This document shows, piece by piece, positions 33,305 through 42,996 of a stretch of 64,000 nucleotides of DNA. The notes under the pieces are model-generated. The model had not been told where the DNA came from. It searched no databases and worked only from the letters and a program-made list of their open reading frames with translations. Within the stretch, counting starts at the first letter, position 1. Every line of letters begins with the position of its first letter. The stretch covers positions 372,001-436,000 of the forward strand of contig NZ_OZ034994.1 in assembly GCF_964031045.1 (NCBI RefSeq), given 5' to 3'. The position numbers were made by a program, and so were the translations under genes. This DNA is from Spiroplasma endosymbiont of Aspidapion aeneum (lineage in GTDB: Bacteria > Bacillota_I > Bacilli_A > Mycoplasmatales > Mycoplasmataceae).

Positions 33305-34027
33305 ATGAAGTATTCAATACTAACGCTATTTCCAGATTTAATTAAAAGTTATATAAAAACTTCAATTATCAAAAAAGCAATTGAACGTAACTTAATAGAA
33401 GTAGAGATAGTAGATATTAGAGACTTTTCCACCCTTAAAAATAAGCAAATTGATGATTATCAATTTGGTGGTGGAAAAGGAATGTTAATAATGATAGAAC
33501 CTATTGTTAGAGCAATAAATAGCATAAAAACACCAAAATCAAATATTATCTTAACATCTCCCCAAGGAAAAACTTTTAATCAGAAACTTGCTATCGAATT
33601 TAGTAGTCATGAGCATATAATTATAATATGTGGCCATTATGAGGGATTTGATAGTCGAATATCTGCATACATTAACCAGGAAGTTTCAATCGGTGATTAT
33701 GTACTTACTGGGGGAGAATTAGCAGCGATGGTGATAATTGATAGTACTAGTAGATGTGTTGATTCTGTTATTCAAAAAGAGTCATTAGAAAACGATAGCT
33801 TCTATGATGGTCTATTAGACCACGATGCCTACACAAAACCAGTAGAATTTGATGGACAAAAAGTCCCAGATGTCTTACTCTCAGGGAATCATCAAAATAT
33901 TAACAAATACAAGCTTGAGTCTAAATTAAAAAATACTTATAAAAAAAGACCAGACTTATTAGAAAAAATAAAATTTGATAGCGAAAAGTTATTAATTTTA
34001 GAAAAAATAAAAAAAGAGGAGGTATAA
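33305..34027 (+). CDS. trmD: tRNA (guanine37-N1)-methyltransferase
   Basis: A 240-residue SPOUT-class enzyme that methylates G37 of tRNA with S-adenosylmethionine. Seen are Tyr-Gln-Phe-Gly-Gly-Gly-Lys-Gly-Met near residue 55, the knot region Cys-Gly-His-Tyr-Glu-Gly-Phe-Asp-Ser-Arg, and Ile-Gly-Asp-Tyr-Val-Leu-Thr-Gly-Gly-Glu, the cofactor-binding motif. Length is typical. It is in the rpsP operon between rimM and rplS. Confidence 0.96.
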   Translation: MKYSILTLFPDLIKSYIKTSIIKKAIERNLIEVEIVDIRDFSTLKNKQIDDYQFGGGKGMLIMIEPIVRAINSIKTPKSNIILTSPQGKTFNQKLAIEFSSHEHIIIICGHYEGFDSRISAYINQEVSIGDYVLTGGELAAMVIIDSTSRCVDSVIQKESLENDSFYDGLLDHDAYTKPVEFDGQKVPDVLLSGNHQNINKYKLESKLKNTYKKRPDLLEKIKFDSEKLLILEKIKKEEV

Positions 34028-34028
34028 T

Positions 34029-34460
34029 ATGTTACACAGTAAAGTTACACAACAAATTTTAGACAAACAATTAAGAACAGACCTACCCGATTTTAGTTCA
34101 GGGGACACTATTTGTGTTAATGTAAAAATTAAAGAAGGTGAAAAATTCAGAATTCAAAGTTTTGAAGGAGTTGTCATTAAAACCCAAGGTTCTGGAATCT
34201 CATACTCTGTTGTTGTTAGAAAAAATTCGAATGGTGTTTTTGTTGAAAGAACATTCCCATTACAATCACCAATTATTGAGAGCGTAGATCTTATTAAACG
34301 TGGGCGTGTAAGAAGAGCTAGAATATACTATATAAGAAAACTATCTGGAAAATCTGCAAGAATTAAAGAGATTGTTACTAAAAAAGATAAATCAACTAGC
34401 CCGGTAACTAAAAAAGTTACAAAAAAACAAGAAGCAAATAAAACAGAAGCAAAAAAATAA
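34029..34460 (+). CDS. rplS: 50S ribosomal protein L19 with lysine-rich tail
   Basis: A 143-residue L19. The core includes Phe-Ser-Ser-Gly-Asp-Thr, Phe-Glu-Gly-Val-Val-Ile and the C-terminal Arg-Arg-Ala-Arg-Ile-Tyr-Tyr-Ile-Arg-Lys-Leu-Ser-Gly-Lys-Ser-Ala-Arg-Ile. The family is about 115 residues; about 25 extra Lys/Thr-rich residues follow. GAGGAGG precedes the ATG. It is the last gene of the rpsP operon. Confidence 0.96.
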   Translation: MLHSKVTQQILDKQLRTDLPDFSSGDTICVNVKIKEGEKFRIQSFEGVVIKTQGSGISYSVVVRKNSNGVFVERTFPLQSPIIESVDLIKRGRVRRARIYYIRKLSGKSARIKEIVTKKDKSTSPVTKKVTKKQEANKTEAKK

Positions 34461-34484
34461 TTACCTAGATTAATATAGTTACAA

Positions 34485-34545
34485 TTTTAGTTGTGATAAT
34501 TAAATTTCAACTAAAAAATTTTAATCTGTAAGTATTTTTTTTTTT
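34485..34545 (+). terminator. Possible terminator after rplS
   Basis: Stem TTTTAGTTG / CAACTAAAA (34485-34493 and 34508-34516) followed, after about 17 bases, by a run of about 15 T. The gap between stem and T run makes it imperfect. Confidence 0.45.
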
Positions 34546-34676
34546 TTTTGTTTAAAAAAATGACTGAAAATGTTTTTGACCAATATATATTGGGAAGAAC
34601 AGCAATAATTTATCAAAAAATATGATATAATATAGTTGATAATATCTTAAAACATACAAATAGAGGAAATATATGT

Positions 34677-35591
34677 ATGCGTATAGTTGCAAATAAGAAT
34701 AAAATATGGTTAATCTTAAGAGAAACAATCAAAAAAAATTGATATATTTTTCTAATATTTTTTTCTATATCATTTGTAGCAGCATTTGGAATTTATATTT
34801 GAATTTTTGGACTAAATGGTAATAGTAATAATCTTAAAGTTTATGAAACCTACACAATAACACCAAAAGAGAAAGGTGGAACAGGTAAGATAGTCCATAA
34901 TTTTGCAATTAACAACTTGATGTATTATTTATTGTCTGGGCCAGGAATATGTTTTTTATTAATTTATTTTTTAATATTGTATAACAAACATTTTATAGAC
35001 ACAAAAAATATAGGCAAGTTTGCAATGTGACTTACAATGGCAGTTTCTAGAAAAAAATTATTTATAACTAAAATGTCACTCTTTTATATTGAAATGTTTA
35101 TTGCCTATATTCCAATCTATGCTCTTACATATTTTATCGCTTATAAATATACATATATAAACCCTGACTTTATAAAAAATTTATTATTACAGATAATGGG
35201 CTTTTTTATCTTCTTATTTTCTTCTACAAATTTTTATGTACTAATATATATATGATTTCCAAATAAGGTAAAAATTATTCATATATTGATAGGTTTAATA
35301 TTGTTATTTCACATTATTATTTTTGGTGTTGATAAATTAATTACCTATAAATATGGAAGTGATAAAACAAATTATATTTCATATGCTGATGTCTTTAATT
35401 TTATTTCAAATCAGTTTCAATTGAAAGCAATTAAATGAAATACTAATTTGGATGGTTCTCAGTATTTATTGTTAGAACAAACTTATAACTATAAGTTTTT
35501 ATATATTTATACACCATTATGAGCAACAACAGGAACTCTGTTTTGTGCAATAGCAGTTATTAAGGTCAACAATCTTGATTTTAATATATAG
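34677..35591 (+). CDS. ABC-2 type permease-like membrane protein
   Basis: A 304-residue protein with about six membrane segments, starting at ATG 34677; the nearby ATG at 34673 is in a frame that stops after seven codons. AGAGGAAA precedes it and TATAAT at 34626-34631 is a candidate -10 box. Several Trp are TGA-encoded. The ATPase-like gene at 35613 follows 21 bases later, so they form a two-gene unit. Here the permease gene comes first, the reverse of the other three ABC pairs in the window. Confidence 0.75.
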
Positions 35592-35612
35592 ATAAAAGAA
35601 GAGAGGATAATT

Positions 35613-36329
35613 ATGCTTAAAATTGAAAATATAGTAAAAACATATGAAAATAATAGAGGTATTTTTGATGTTAGCATATTTGTAAAACCGGGAGATATTT
35701 ATGGCCTAATTGGTCCTAAAGACTCAGGAAAAACTACAATATTGAGAATAGCCCTTGGCTTGGTGAAAAAAGATAGTGGTATTGTTTACATTAACAATAT
35801 ATCAACCTGAAAAGAACCTAAAAAAATAATGAGTATTGTTGGATATTTATCAACAACTCCTTCAATTCCGCCAAAGATGACAGGAGAAAAATATATACAT
35901 TTAATGGCAGAAACTAAAAATTCTGTAAATATTCTTATTATTGAAGAACTTATAAAGTATTTTGAAATCGATGTGAAAAAAATAATTAGCAAAATGAATG
36001 ATGAGGAAAGAAGATTAGTTTCACTCATCGTTGCAATTATGCACGACCCTGATTGTCTATTATTAGATGAACCATGTTTAAATATTTCACAAGAAAACAA
36101 ACAAAAAATTATTAAATTATTATTAAAACTAGCAGAGTTAAAGAACAAAATTATTTTAATAAGTACAACAAACATTGATGGAGTATCTAAGATTTGTAAT
36201 AAGATAGGGTTTTTAAAACTTGGTTTTTTGAAAAAAGAAATAACTCTTAATAATAAGGAAGATAATATTGAATTAGTAAGATCTATTTATAATAATGTTT
36301 TCTATGAATCTGATTTTGAAAAAAAATAA
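35613..36329 (+). CDS. ABC ATPase-like protein with degenerate motifs
   Basis: A 238-residue protein with an ABC ATPase fold. Walker A Gly-Pro-Lys-Asp-Ser-Gly-Lys-Thr-Thr and Walker B Leu-Leu-Leu-Asp-Glu-Pro are kept. The signature LSGGQ is replaced by a Lys-Met-Asn-Asp-Glu-Glu-Arg stretch, the D-loop is altered, and the H-loop His is replaced: the usual Ser-Ser-His reads Ser-Thr-Thr near residue 186. It can probably bind ATP but hydrolysis should be weak. It may be a regulator or a decaying transporter subunit. AGAGAGG precedes the ATG. Confidence 0.8.
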
Positions 36330-36365
36330 ACAATAGCAAAAAACTATTTAAACTACCTAGAAATT

Positions 36366-37451
36366 CTATTTCTTTTTTTGTTTATCTAATCAGTTATAAT
36401 AATATTCATCAACTAATATTTTTAATTCCTTTACTAGCTCATCTTGCTTAACAGTTTTAAAAATTTTTCCCTTTTTAAATATTATTCCAGCATCTTTTCC
36501 TCCGGCAATACCAATGTCAGCTTGGCTTGCTTCTCCAGGGCCGTTAACTACACATCCTAAAATTGCTATTTTTAATGGAAAGTTAAGATCTTCAACATAA
36601 ACTTCAATTTCTTTTACAACTTTATTTAATTCAAACTCAAGCCTTCCACATGTAGGGCAAGCAATAACTTCTACAATATTTTCATAAAGACCAACACTAT
36701 TTAAAAGTTTCTTACATACCTCAACTTCTTTAACAGGGTCATCTGTTAGAGATATTCTAATTGTGTTTCCATACCCCTCATATAATAAATGTCCTAGGGC
36801 AAAACTTGATTTTATTGACCCATTTAAGAGACTTCCAGCCTCTGTTATCCCTATATGGGCAGGATATTTTCATCTCTTAGCACACTCCTTATATGCAAGA
36901 ATTGAAGCAATTGGGTCTGTTGATTTAACAGAATAAATAATGTCTTTAAAATTTAATTCTTCTAATATGTCAATGTGTTCCTTTAAAGATTCAACACTAG
37001 CCTGTCATGTTCACCCATATTTATTAATAATATGTTTTGGTAAACTACCAGAATTAATCCCAATTCTAATTGGTATATTTTTTTCTTTACATTTATCAAC
37101 AACTTTAATAACATTTTCTTTTAATCCAATATTTCCAGGATTTATCCTGATTTTAGCACAACCAGCATCTGCTGCTATTAGTGCAAATTTGTAGTTAAAA
37201 TGAATATCTGCAACAACTGGAATTGGTGATTTTTTAACTATTTCTTCTAATGACTCTGCATCATTTATCCCTAAAACAGCTACACGAACAATTTGACAAC
37301 CCTTTTTATAGAGTTGTTCAATTTGTGTTAAAGTAGCTTTAATATTATGTGTTTTTGTATTTGTCATTGATTGGATTATAACATTGTTATTGCCCCCAAT
37401 TTCAATGCCTCCAACAAATATTGATTTTGTTATTTCTCGAAATTTTTTCAT
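36366..37451 (-). CDS. ispG: 4-hydroxy-3-methylbut-2-en-1-yl diphosphate synthase
   Basis: A 361-residue IspG (GcpE), the penultimate enzyme of the MEP isoprenoid pathway. Seen are the N-terminal Val-Gly-Gly-Ile-Glu-Ile-Gly-Gly, Gln-Ser-Met-Thr-Asn-Thr, the TIM-barrel segments Val-Ala-Asp-Ile-His-Phe and Ile-Arg-Ile-Asn-Pro-Gly-Asn-Ile-Gly, and the [4Fe-4S] cysteines in Cys-Pro-Thr-Cys-Gly-Arg and Leu-Gly-Cys-Val-Val-Asn-Gly-Pro-Gly-Glu. Trp residues are partly TGA-encoded. Convergent with the ABC pair; single gene. No other MEP gene is in the window. An intact IspG argues for a mollicute lineage that has kept this pathway, which many mycoplasmas lost. Confidence 0.93.
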
Positions 37452-37620
37452 TATTAATATTTAACCTATTAATATTATATATTTATTTTCATCCTCTTAT
37501 CTAAAACTATTAATAATTTGAAAAGAAATACATTATTTATGATTATATACCCTCAATTCAAATTAACTACTAAAAAAGTAAGTTTATTTTTGCTATACTT
37601 AATATGTAGGAAGATTTTTA

Positions 37621-38439
37621 ATGAAGGATATAAATTTTTTAAGACAATTTAATTTAGAACACAATACAAACTCAAAACTGGAAAATGAAGATGTTAATGA
37701 AGTATTTAACTACATTGATTATGTTTTTTTTAAGCGTAATGTTATTTTCAACACAATTTTAAAACTTGAAAATGAGAATAATTGCCTTAAAAATGTTTAT
37801 GAAAGATATGATGATAGACAACTACTAATTTCAAACTCACAACTAATATCTTATATTTATGAGATTAAAAATTCATTAGAAACTATAATTTTTAATGAAA
37901 ATGCTAATTTTTTGAACCAACCAGTTTTTATAGAGCTAAAAAAAATGATTTATTATTTTAGAGATAAAATTGATAGTGATATTTTTAAACTGACTAGTGA
38001 TTGAAAGTTTTCTATCGATGACCATCTTTTACATGAACAAATTTCATCCTTTAATTATTTTTACTCTTCTTTTGATAAAATTACAAGTTTGTTAGAACAT
38101 TTATTTTTTAGATTAACAGGTGACCATCCACGCCCTAAAATTGAAGAAAAAGAGACATTTGGTTCTAGAATTATAAAATTATCTTCACAATTAACAATCG
38201 ATAGCACGCGGGACACATATTTTCGCAATTGAATAAATTTGGTCTCAAATTCAGGAATTATTACAATTATTCGTTTTAAAAGAAATTCCCTTTCTCATGA
38301 TTTTTTAAATTTTACATTAAAATACAATCTTTCGTTAATTTCTTTTTGTCTGTATATATTAATAATGAGATTTTTAAGTGTTCTTTCTGCTTGTATTAAG
38401 GATAAAAGAACATTAGCAAAAAATATTCAGAAACGATAG
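37621..38439 (+). CDS. Hypothetical protein, possible HEPN-like domain
   Basis: A 272-residue, largely helical, charged protein with two or more TGA-encoded Trp. No family is recognised with confidence. Near the C-terminus the stretch Arg-Asn-Ser-Leu-Ser-His fits the RX4H pattern of HEPN domains, preceded by a helix with Trp-Ile-Asn-Leu and followed by a hydrophobic helix. HEPN proteins are often RNases or RNA-binding proteins; that is only a possibility here. It lies between ispG (divergent) and scpA. The ATG is the only start in this frame; AGGAAG stands 12 bases upstream. Confidence 0.65.
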
Positions 38440-38492
38440 TGATAAAGCTAGTTAAAATAAATAAAAGTTTTTTATAATAAGGAGGGTCAAAA

Positions 38493-39236
38493 ATGTTTAA
38501 TAGAGGTTTTGAAGTTAAAGATCTTAATGATTTTAATGGGCCATTAGACCTTTTGGTACATTTAATATCTAAAAAAGAAATTGAAATAGTTGATGTTAAT
38601 TTAACAGAAATTACAAATCAATATTTAGCATATATTGAGGAAGTCAAAAAACAGAGTATTGAAATCGCTAGTGAGTATTTATCAATGGCTGCCTATCTTA
38701 TTAGGCTCAAAAGCGCTTTTTTAATTCCAAAAACTAAAGAAGAAGTTGATGATAACTGAGAAGATGTTCAAAGAAAAGAGTTTTTTGATCGACTTGTGGA
38801 ATATCATAAAATCAAAGAAGTAACTAAATATTTTGTTGATCGTCAGAAAGATACTACAAAGTTAATTTCTAAGCAAAAAAGCATTTTAAAAGTAACAAGA
38901 ATTGATGATGATAAGTTACCACTAGCAAAAAATACAATTAATATTGAAAAATTTTCTAAGATTTTTTTAAATGTTATTGCTAAACAAAAACGCTCAACAC
39001 AGGGAGAAAAAAATTTAAAAATTGTTGAAATTTCTCCAGATGTTGTTGTAGGGGAGATTCGTAAATTTTTAGAAAAAGAAGAAAAAATATGAATTAATTT
39101 AGAAGCTTTGATTGAAAATGAAAATTTTTCAATTGGGATGTTAGTTGTTGTTTTTGTTTCAATATTGGATCTTGCAAAAGAACAATATTTACAAATAAAA
39201 CAAGATAATGATGACATTTTTGTTAGACGAAAATAA
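38493..39236 (+). CDS. scpA: Segregation and condensation protein A
   Basis: A 247-residue kleisin subunit of the SMC condensin complex. The N-terminal Phe-Asn-Gly-Pro-Leu-Asp-Leu-Leu and the following Glu-Ile-Glu-Ile-Val-Asp-Val segment are diagnostic, as is Leu-Ser-Met-Ala-Ala-Tyr-Leu-Ile. The C-terminal winged-helix region binds the SMC head. GGAGG precedes the ATG. ScpB follows about 100 bases later from its own promoter-like region. Confidence 0.93.
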
Positions 39237-39255
39237 ATAGTTCATATTTTTATGT

Positions 39256-39261
39256 TATAAT
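39256..39261 (+). promoter_or_regulatory. Candidate extended -10 box for scpB
   Basis: TATAAT preceded by TG with one base between (TGTTATAAT), an extended -10 element, 78 bases before scpB. No clear -35 box. Confidence 0.45.
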
Positions 39262-39338
39262 ATCTTAAGTTAGTGAAATATATATCAATCAATTTTTTAA
39301 ATAATTAAAATAAAGTGTAGTAGAAGGGTAGTTGTTAT

Positions 39339-39887
39339 ATGAATAATAATAAGTTAATGGCAGTTGTTGAAGGTCTATTATTTTTAAATGGAGATGCAGG
39401 GGTAGATATTGAAGATATTAAACAAATGTTGAATATTAACGAAAAAGACGAAGTTGTAAAGATTATTAATAATTTGAACCATAAATACAAAAATGATGAC
39501 AGTTGTGGATTAATGATCCAAACATTTGCCCAAACCAAATTTCGTATGGTTATAAAAAATGCATTTTTCGACTATTATTTAAAACTAGAAAATATAAAAA
39601 CAGAAGCTAAATTATCAAGTGCTGCGATTGAAGTCCTTAGTTTAATTGCTTATCGTGGACCAATTTCAAAACCAGAAGTTGAACAAATCAGGGGAGTTAA
39701 TTGTGATATCCATTTCTCAAAATTAAGACAACGAGGCTTAATTGCTGAAAATGGAAAAGCAGAAAATCTTGTTGGCAAACCAATGTTATATATAACAACA
39801 GATGACTTTTTAAAATATTTTAACCTCAATTCCCTAGACGAACTCCCACCATTAACTGCTGTAGAAGAAAATGAAGATATATTTTAA
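39339..39887 (+). CDS. scpB: Segregation and condensation protein B
   Basis: A 182-residue ScpB, dimeric partner of ScpA in the SMC complex. Seen are Ala-Val-Val-Glu-Gly-Leu-Leu-Phe near the start, Ser-Ala-Ala-Ile-Glu-Val-Leu-Ser-Leu-Ile-Ala-Tyr in the middle, and Val-Glu-Gln-Ile-Arg-Gly-Val-Asn, which are family signatures of its two winged helices. The rluB gene starts 2 bases after its stop, a gene order common in Firmicutes. Confidence 0.94.
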   Translation: MNNNKLMAVVEGLLFLNGDAGVDIEDIKQMLNINEKDEVVKIINNLNHKYKNDDSCGLMIQTFAQTKFRMVIKNAFFDYYLKLENIKTEAKLSSAAIEVLSLIAYRGPISKPEVEQIRGVNCDIHFSKLRQRGLIAENGKAENLVGKPMLYITTDDFLKYFNLNSLDELPPLTAVEENEDIF

Positions 39888-39889
39888 AA

Positions 39890-40627
39890 ATGGAACAAAG
39901 ATTACATAAGATTATTGCAAATAGAGGATATTGTTCTAGAAGAAGAGCTGAAGAATTAATTGTTAAAGGGGCTGTTAAGGTTAATGGAGTAATTATTAGA
40001 GAACTAGGAAAATGTTTTGATGAAAATTGTAAAATTGAAATTTTTAACAAAATTGTTGATAAAAAATCCGAAAATATATACATTTTATTTTACAAACCTC
40101 GTTCAGTTATAACAACAATGTTTGACCCAAAATCAAGAAAAACAGTAAATGATTTTTTTAAATCATTTCATGAAAGAATTTACCCTGTGGGAAGATTGGA
40201 TTATGATGTTGAAGGTCTATTGTTAATGACAAATGATGGAGAATTTGCCCAATTTATATCCCATCCCAGTTACCAAATTAAAAAAACTTATCAAGCACTT
40301 TGTGAAGGAAGAGTAAGAAAGGACCAAGTAAAGAACCTAAGTCGTGGAGTTAAAATCCATGATAATTATCTTGCAAAAGCCCTTGATGTTAAGATCAAAA
40401 ACTATGATGATAGTAAAAATGAATCAATTATCAGTCTAACAATTTGTGAGGGTAAAAAACATCACGTTAAAGAAATGCTAAAGAATGTAGATATTGTTTT
40501 AAAAAAACTAAAAAGAAGTGCAATAGAGTTTTTAACAGATGATGGCCTAAAACCAGGCCAGTATCGTTCATTAAAAGTTCACGAAGTTAAGCAACTTTAT
40601 GGTATTTATAAATCAATAAAAAAATAA
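39890..40627 (+). CDS. rluB: 23S rRNA pseudouridine synthase (RluB/RsuA family)
   Basis: A 245-residue enzyme with an N-terminal S4 RNA-binding domain (Arg-Leu-His-Lys-Ile-Ile-Ala, Cys-Ser-Arg-Arg-Arg-Ala-Glu) and a catalytic domain with the motif Pro-Val-Gly-Arg-Leu-Asp-Tyr-Asp, where the Asp after Arg-Leu is catalytic. It isomerises a uridine in 23S rRNA. The neighbourhood scpA-scpB-rluB supports RluB rather than RsuA. Confidence 0.92.
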   Translation: MEQRLHKIIANRGYCSRRRAEELIVKGAVKVNGVIIRELGKCFDENCKIEIFNKIVDKKSENIYILFYKPRSVITTMFDPKSRKTVNDFFKSFHERIYPVGRLDYDVEGLLLMTNDGEFAQFISHPSYQIKKTYQALCEGRVRKDQVKNLSRGVKIHDNYLAKALDVKIKNYDDSKNESIISLTICEGKKHHVKEMLKNVDIVLKKLKRSAIEFLTDDGLKPGQYRSLKVHEVKQLYGIYKSIKK

Positions 40628-40662
40628 ACGTATATAATATTATATAAGAGAGGAACATTTTT

Positions 40663-41271
40663 ATGAGAATAGCATTATTTGGTACAGTTGGTGCTGGAAA
40701 ATCAACTGTGAGTGAGGAAATATCTAAACGGTTAGGACATGAAATTTTTCCAGAACCAATAGATGATAACCCGTATTTTGATGATTATTATAGGGACATG
40801 AAAAATTTTTCCTTTAAAATGCAAATTTACATGTTACTTGCAAGAAGTAAACAATTAACAATGGCAAAGGATATGGAAAATATTATCTTTGATCGAACTA
40901 TTTTAGAAGATACAATATTTATAGACGCACTCCATCAATTGGGAAATCTAAACGACATAGACCACAAAGTCTTAATTGATTTCTTTGACAATGTTATTCT
41001 TCCTTCCTTAGGTACAAGAGCTCGTTTTGATGTTGTAATATACTTAAAACTTTCAACAAAAAAAGCTGTTGAAAGAGTAATATCTAGAGGTAGGGCCCAG
41101 GAGCTTCCAACAGATTATAAGTTTTGAGATAACCTAAATATGCTTTATGATAAAGCATACAATCAACGTAAAAATAAATTTAATTTTTTAGTTATTGATG
41201 CAGAAACAGATGACCTAGATAAAAAAGTAGATGAAATCATTGAGGCTTTAAAAAAACAAGGTTTAAAATAG
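40663..41271 (+). CDS. Deoxynucleoside kinase (deoxyadenosine/deoxyguanosine kinase type)
   Basis: A 202-residue salvage kinase. P-loop Gly-Thr-Val-Gly-Ala-Gly-Lys-Ser-Thr at residues 6-14, the Asp-Arg-Thr-Ile-Leu-Glu-Asp motif (Asp-Arg-Ser type) near residue 80 and a lid with Arg-Gly-Arg-Ala-Gln-Glu near 145 are those of the dCK/dGK family. It phosphorylates deoxynucleosides for DNA synthesis; mollicutes depend on such salvage because they lack de novo nucleotide synthesis. Two TGA-encoded or typical Trp occur; AGAGAGG precedes the ATG. Confidence 0.9.
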
Positions 41272-41298
41272 TATAGTTACAAATAAAGGAGATTAATT

Positions 41299-42015
41299 AT
41301 GGGAAGAGCTCACGAAGTCAGAAAAGCAAGTATGGAAAAAACAGCTGCATTAAAGTCTGCTCTTTATGGAAGAGCTGCTAGAGAAATATATATGGCAGCT
41401 AAAGGTGGAAGTAGCGATCCTAATTCAAATCTTGTGCTTAGAAGTGCAATGGATAAAGCAAAATCAAATCATATTCCAGCTGATGTTATTGCTAGAGCAA
41501 TTAAAAAGGCAGAAGGTGGAGAAGTTGAAAACTATATCTTTAATAGATATGAAGGATATGGTCCGGGAAACTCAATGATTGTTGTTGATTCTTTAACAAG
41601 CAATGTTAATCGAGCAATAGCAGAAATCCGTGATGTATTTAATAAAAATGGTGGAAAAATAGCTCAAGCAGGAGCTGTAAGCCATTCATTTATTCCTTGT
41701 TCTATCTTTGCCTTTGAAGGCCATACAGTAGATGAAATTGTTGACTTATTGTTAGAGGTAGATGTTGAAATAATAGATATTACATTAGAATATGACCAAA
41801 CAGTAGTTTATGGTGGTTTTTCTTCTTTTAACGCAATTAAAAAGGTTCTTGATAACTTCGGGATTTTAGAATATTTCCAAGCAGAAACAACATTAAAACC
41901 AAATGAAGAAATAATATTAGATGATAATGATGTAAAAGCACAATTTGAAAAATTAATTGATAAATTAAATGAATTAGAAGATGTTCAAGAAGTTTATCAT
42001 AATGTCGAACTTTAA
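41299..42015 (+). CDS. YebC/PmpR-family protein
   Basis: A 238-residue YebC family protein. The start Met-Gly-Arg-Ala-His-Glu-Val-Arg-Lys and Ser-Asn-His-Ile-Pro-Ala-Asp-Val-Ile-Ala-Arg-Ala-Ile-Lys-Lys segment are characteristic, with the acidic C-terminus. Members act as transcription regulators or, as shown for some YebC proteins, relieve ribosome stalling at proline stretches. The S16 tail encoded at 32662-32772 is Pro-rich, but any link is speculative. AAGGAG precedes the ATG. Confidence 0.93.
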   Translation: MGRAHEVRKASMEKTAALKSALYGRAAREIYMAAKGGSSDPNSNLVLRSAMDKAKSNHIPADVIARAIKKAEGGEVENYIFNRYEGYGPGNSMIVVDSLTSNVNRAIAEIRDVFNKNGGKIAQAGAVSHSFIPCSIFAFEGHTVDEIVDLLLEVDVEIIDITLEYDQTVVYGGFSSFNAIKKVLDNFGILEYFQAETTLKPNEEIILDDNDVKAQFEKLIDKLNELEDVQEVYHNVEL

Positions 42016-42046
42016 TGGGAAATAGATACTTGAGGTTTTGAAAAAT

Positions 42047-42844
42047 ATGGTTTTAATTGATTACGACTTTTTATTAATTTTAGGTCTTGAAGTTTTATTT
42101 TTATTTATTATTGAATTAATAAATACAATAAAGATTAGAACCCATACAGTTTTACAAATAAACGCTAGTAACAATAACGTTTCAACAACCCAATTAAAAA
42201 AATGAATTGATCTTTTAAAGGTAGAATTTAATATTCAAGAATGAGTTGTAGAATATCGTGAATCGAATAAATACAAAAATTGTCTAAATTGTGTAGACAA
42301 AAAAGCAAAAAAAATAATAATTCCTAAATGAGAGTTTATTAGTGTTGGTTATGAAATTGATTATTTATTTGCCACATTATATGCATCTTCAAAGATAATT
42401 AATAAAGATAAGTTTTTCTTAAGAATGAATTTTATTGCTAATTATTTAATTCTAATATTAAAAATTTGTTTAATATTATCCTTAATAATTCATATAGTTT
42501 TTCATTATTTTATAACCAATCAAGATAGTAGTTTTTATCAAGAACACCATCTTTTATTTGAAAATTATGCTAATTGATATATTAACCAAACAATTGGTGT
42601 AGGGTTGTTTATTATGATTATTGTGATCATATATTGTATTGATAAATATTGTAAAAATGCATTTGAAAATTTATATGAAAGAGATATTTACGATTTTGTT
42701 AAAAAAGAATGCATTGGGTATGATTATGATTTTTATGTTGCAAGACAATATTCTAGAATGCATAAAATTTGGTTGATTTCTTTAAATAAGTTCTCTAAAA
42801 AGACAGATTCATTAAAATATATGGGTCCATGAACATTTTTTTAA
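42047..42844 (+). CDS. Membrane protein, unknown
   Basis: A 265-residue protein with hydrophobic segments near residues 5-25, 127-150 and 185-205, and hydrophilic loops with cysteines around residues 80-87. At least five Trp are TGA-encoded, which breaks it up under the standard code. No family was recognised; there is no HExxH metal motif that would mark a membrane peptidase. It starts about 30 bases after yebC with a poor ribosome-binding site and may be read from the same transcript. Confidence 0.6.
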
Positions 42845-42901
42845 TAAAAATAATTCTTTTTTCTACTTTAAATAGAAAAAATATTAATAATCATTTATTT
42901 G

Positions 42902-42956
42902 TGGTAAAATCAATTTAACACCATAGTATTTTTATTTTATTATGGTTGTTTTTTAA
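42902..42956 (+). promoter_or_regulatory. Extended -10 promoter and leader hairpin of the variable lipoprotein
   Basis: TGGTAAAAT (42902-42910) is an extended -10 box. About seven bases later AACACCATA (42917-42925) can pair with TATGGTTGTT (about 42941-42950, one bulge), followed by a T run, before the ribosome-binding site AAGGAG at 42978-42983. This may be a terminator of the upstream unit or an attenuator-like leader of the lipoprotein mRNA. Confidence 0.4.
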
Positions 42957-42996
42957 AAAAACAAGTTTAAATTCAAAAAGGAGAAAAAAAACAAAT

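Noticed and set aside
36330-36380. Terminator between the ABC pair and ispG
   Set aside because: Only a five-bp stem (GAAAT/ATTTC) before a T run; too weak to call.
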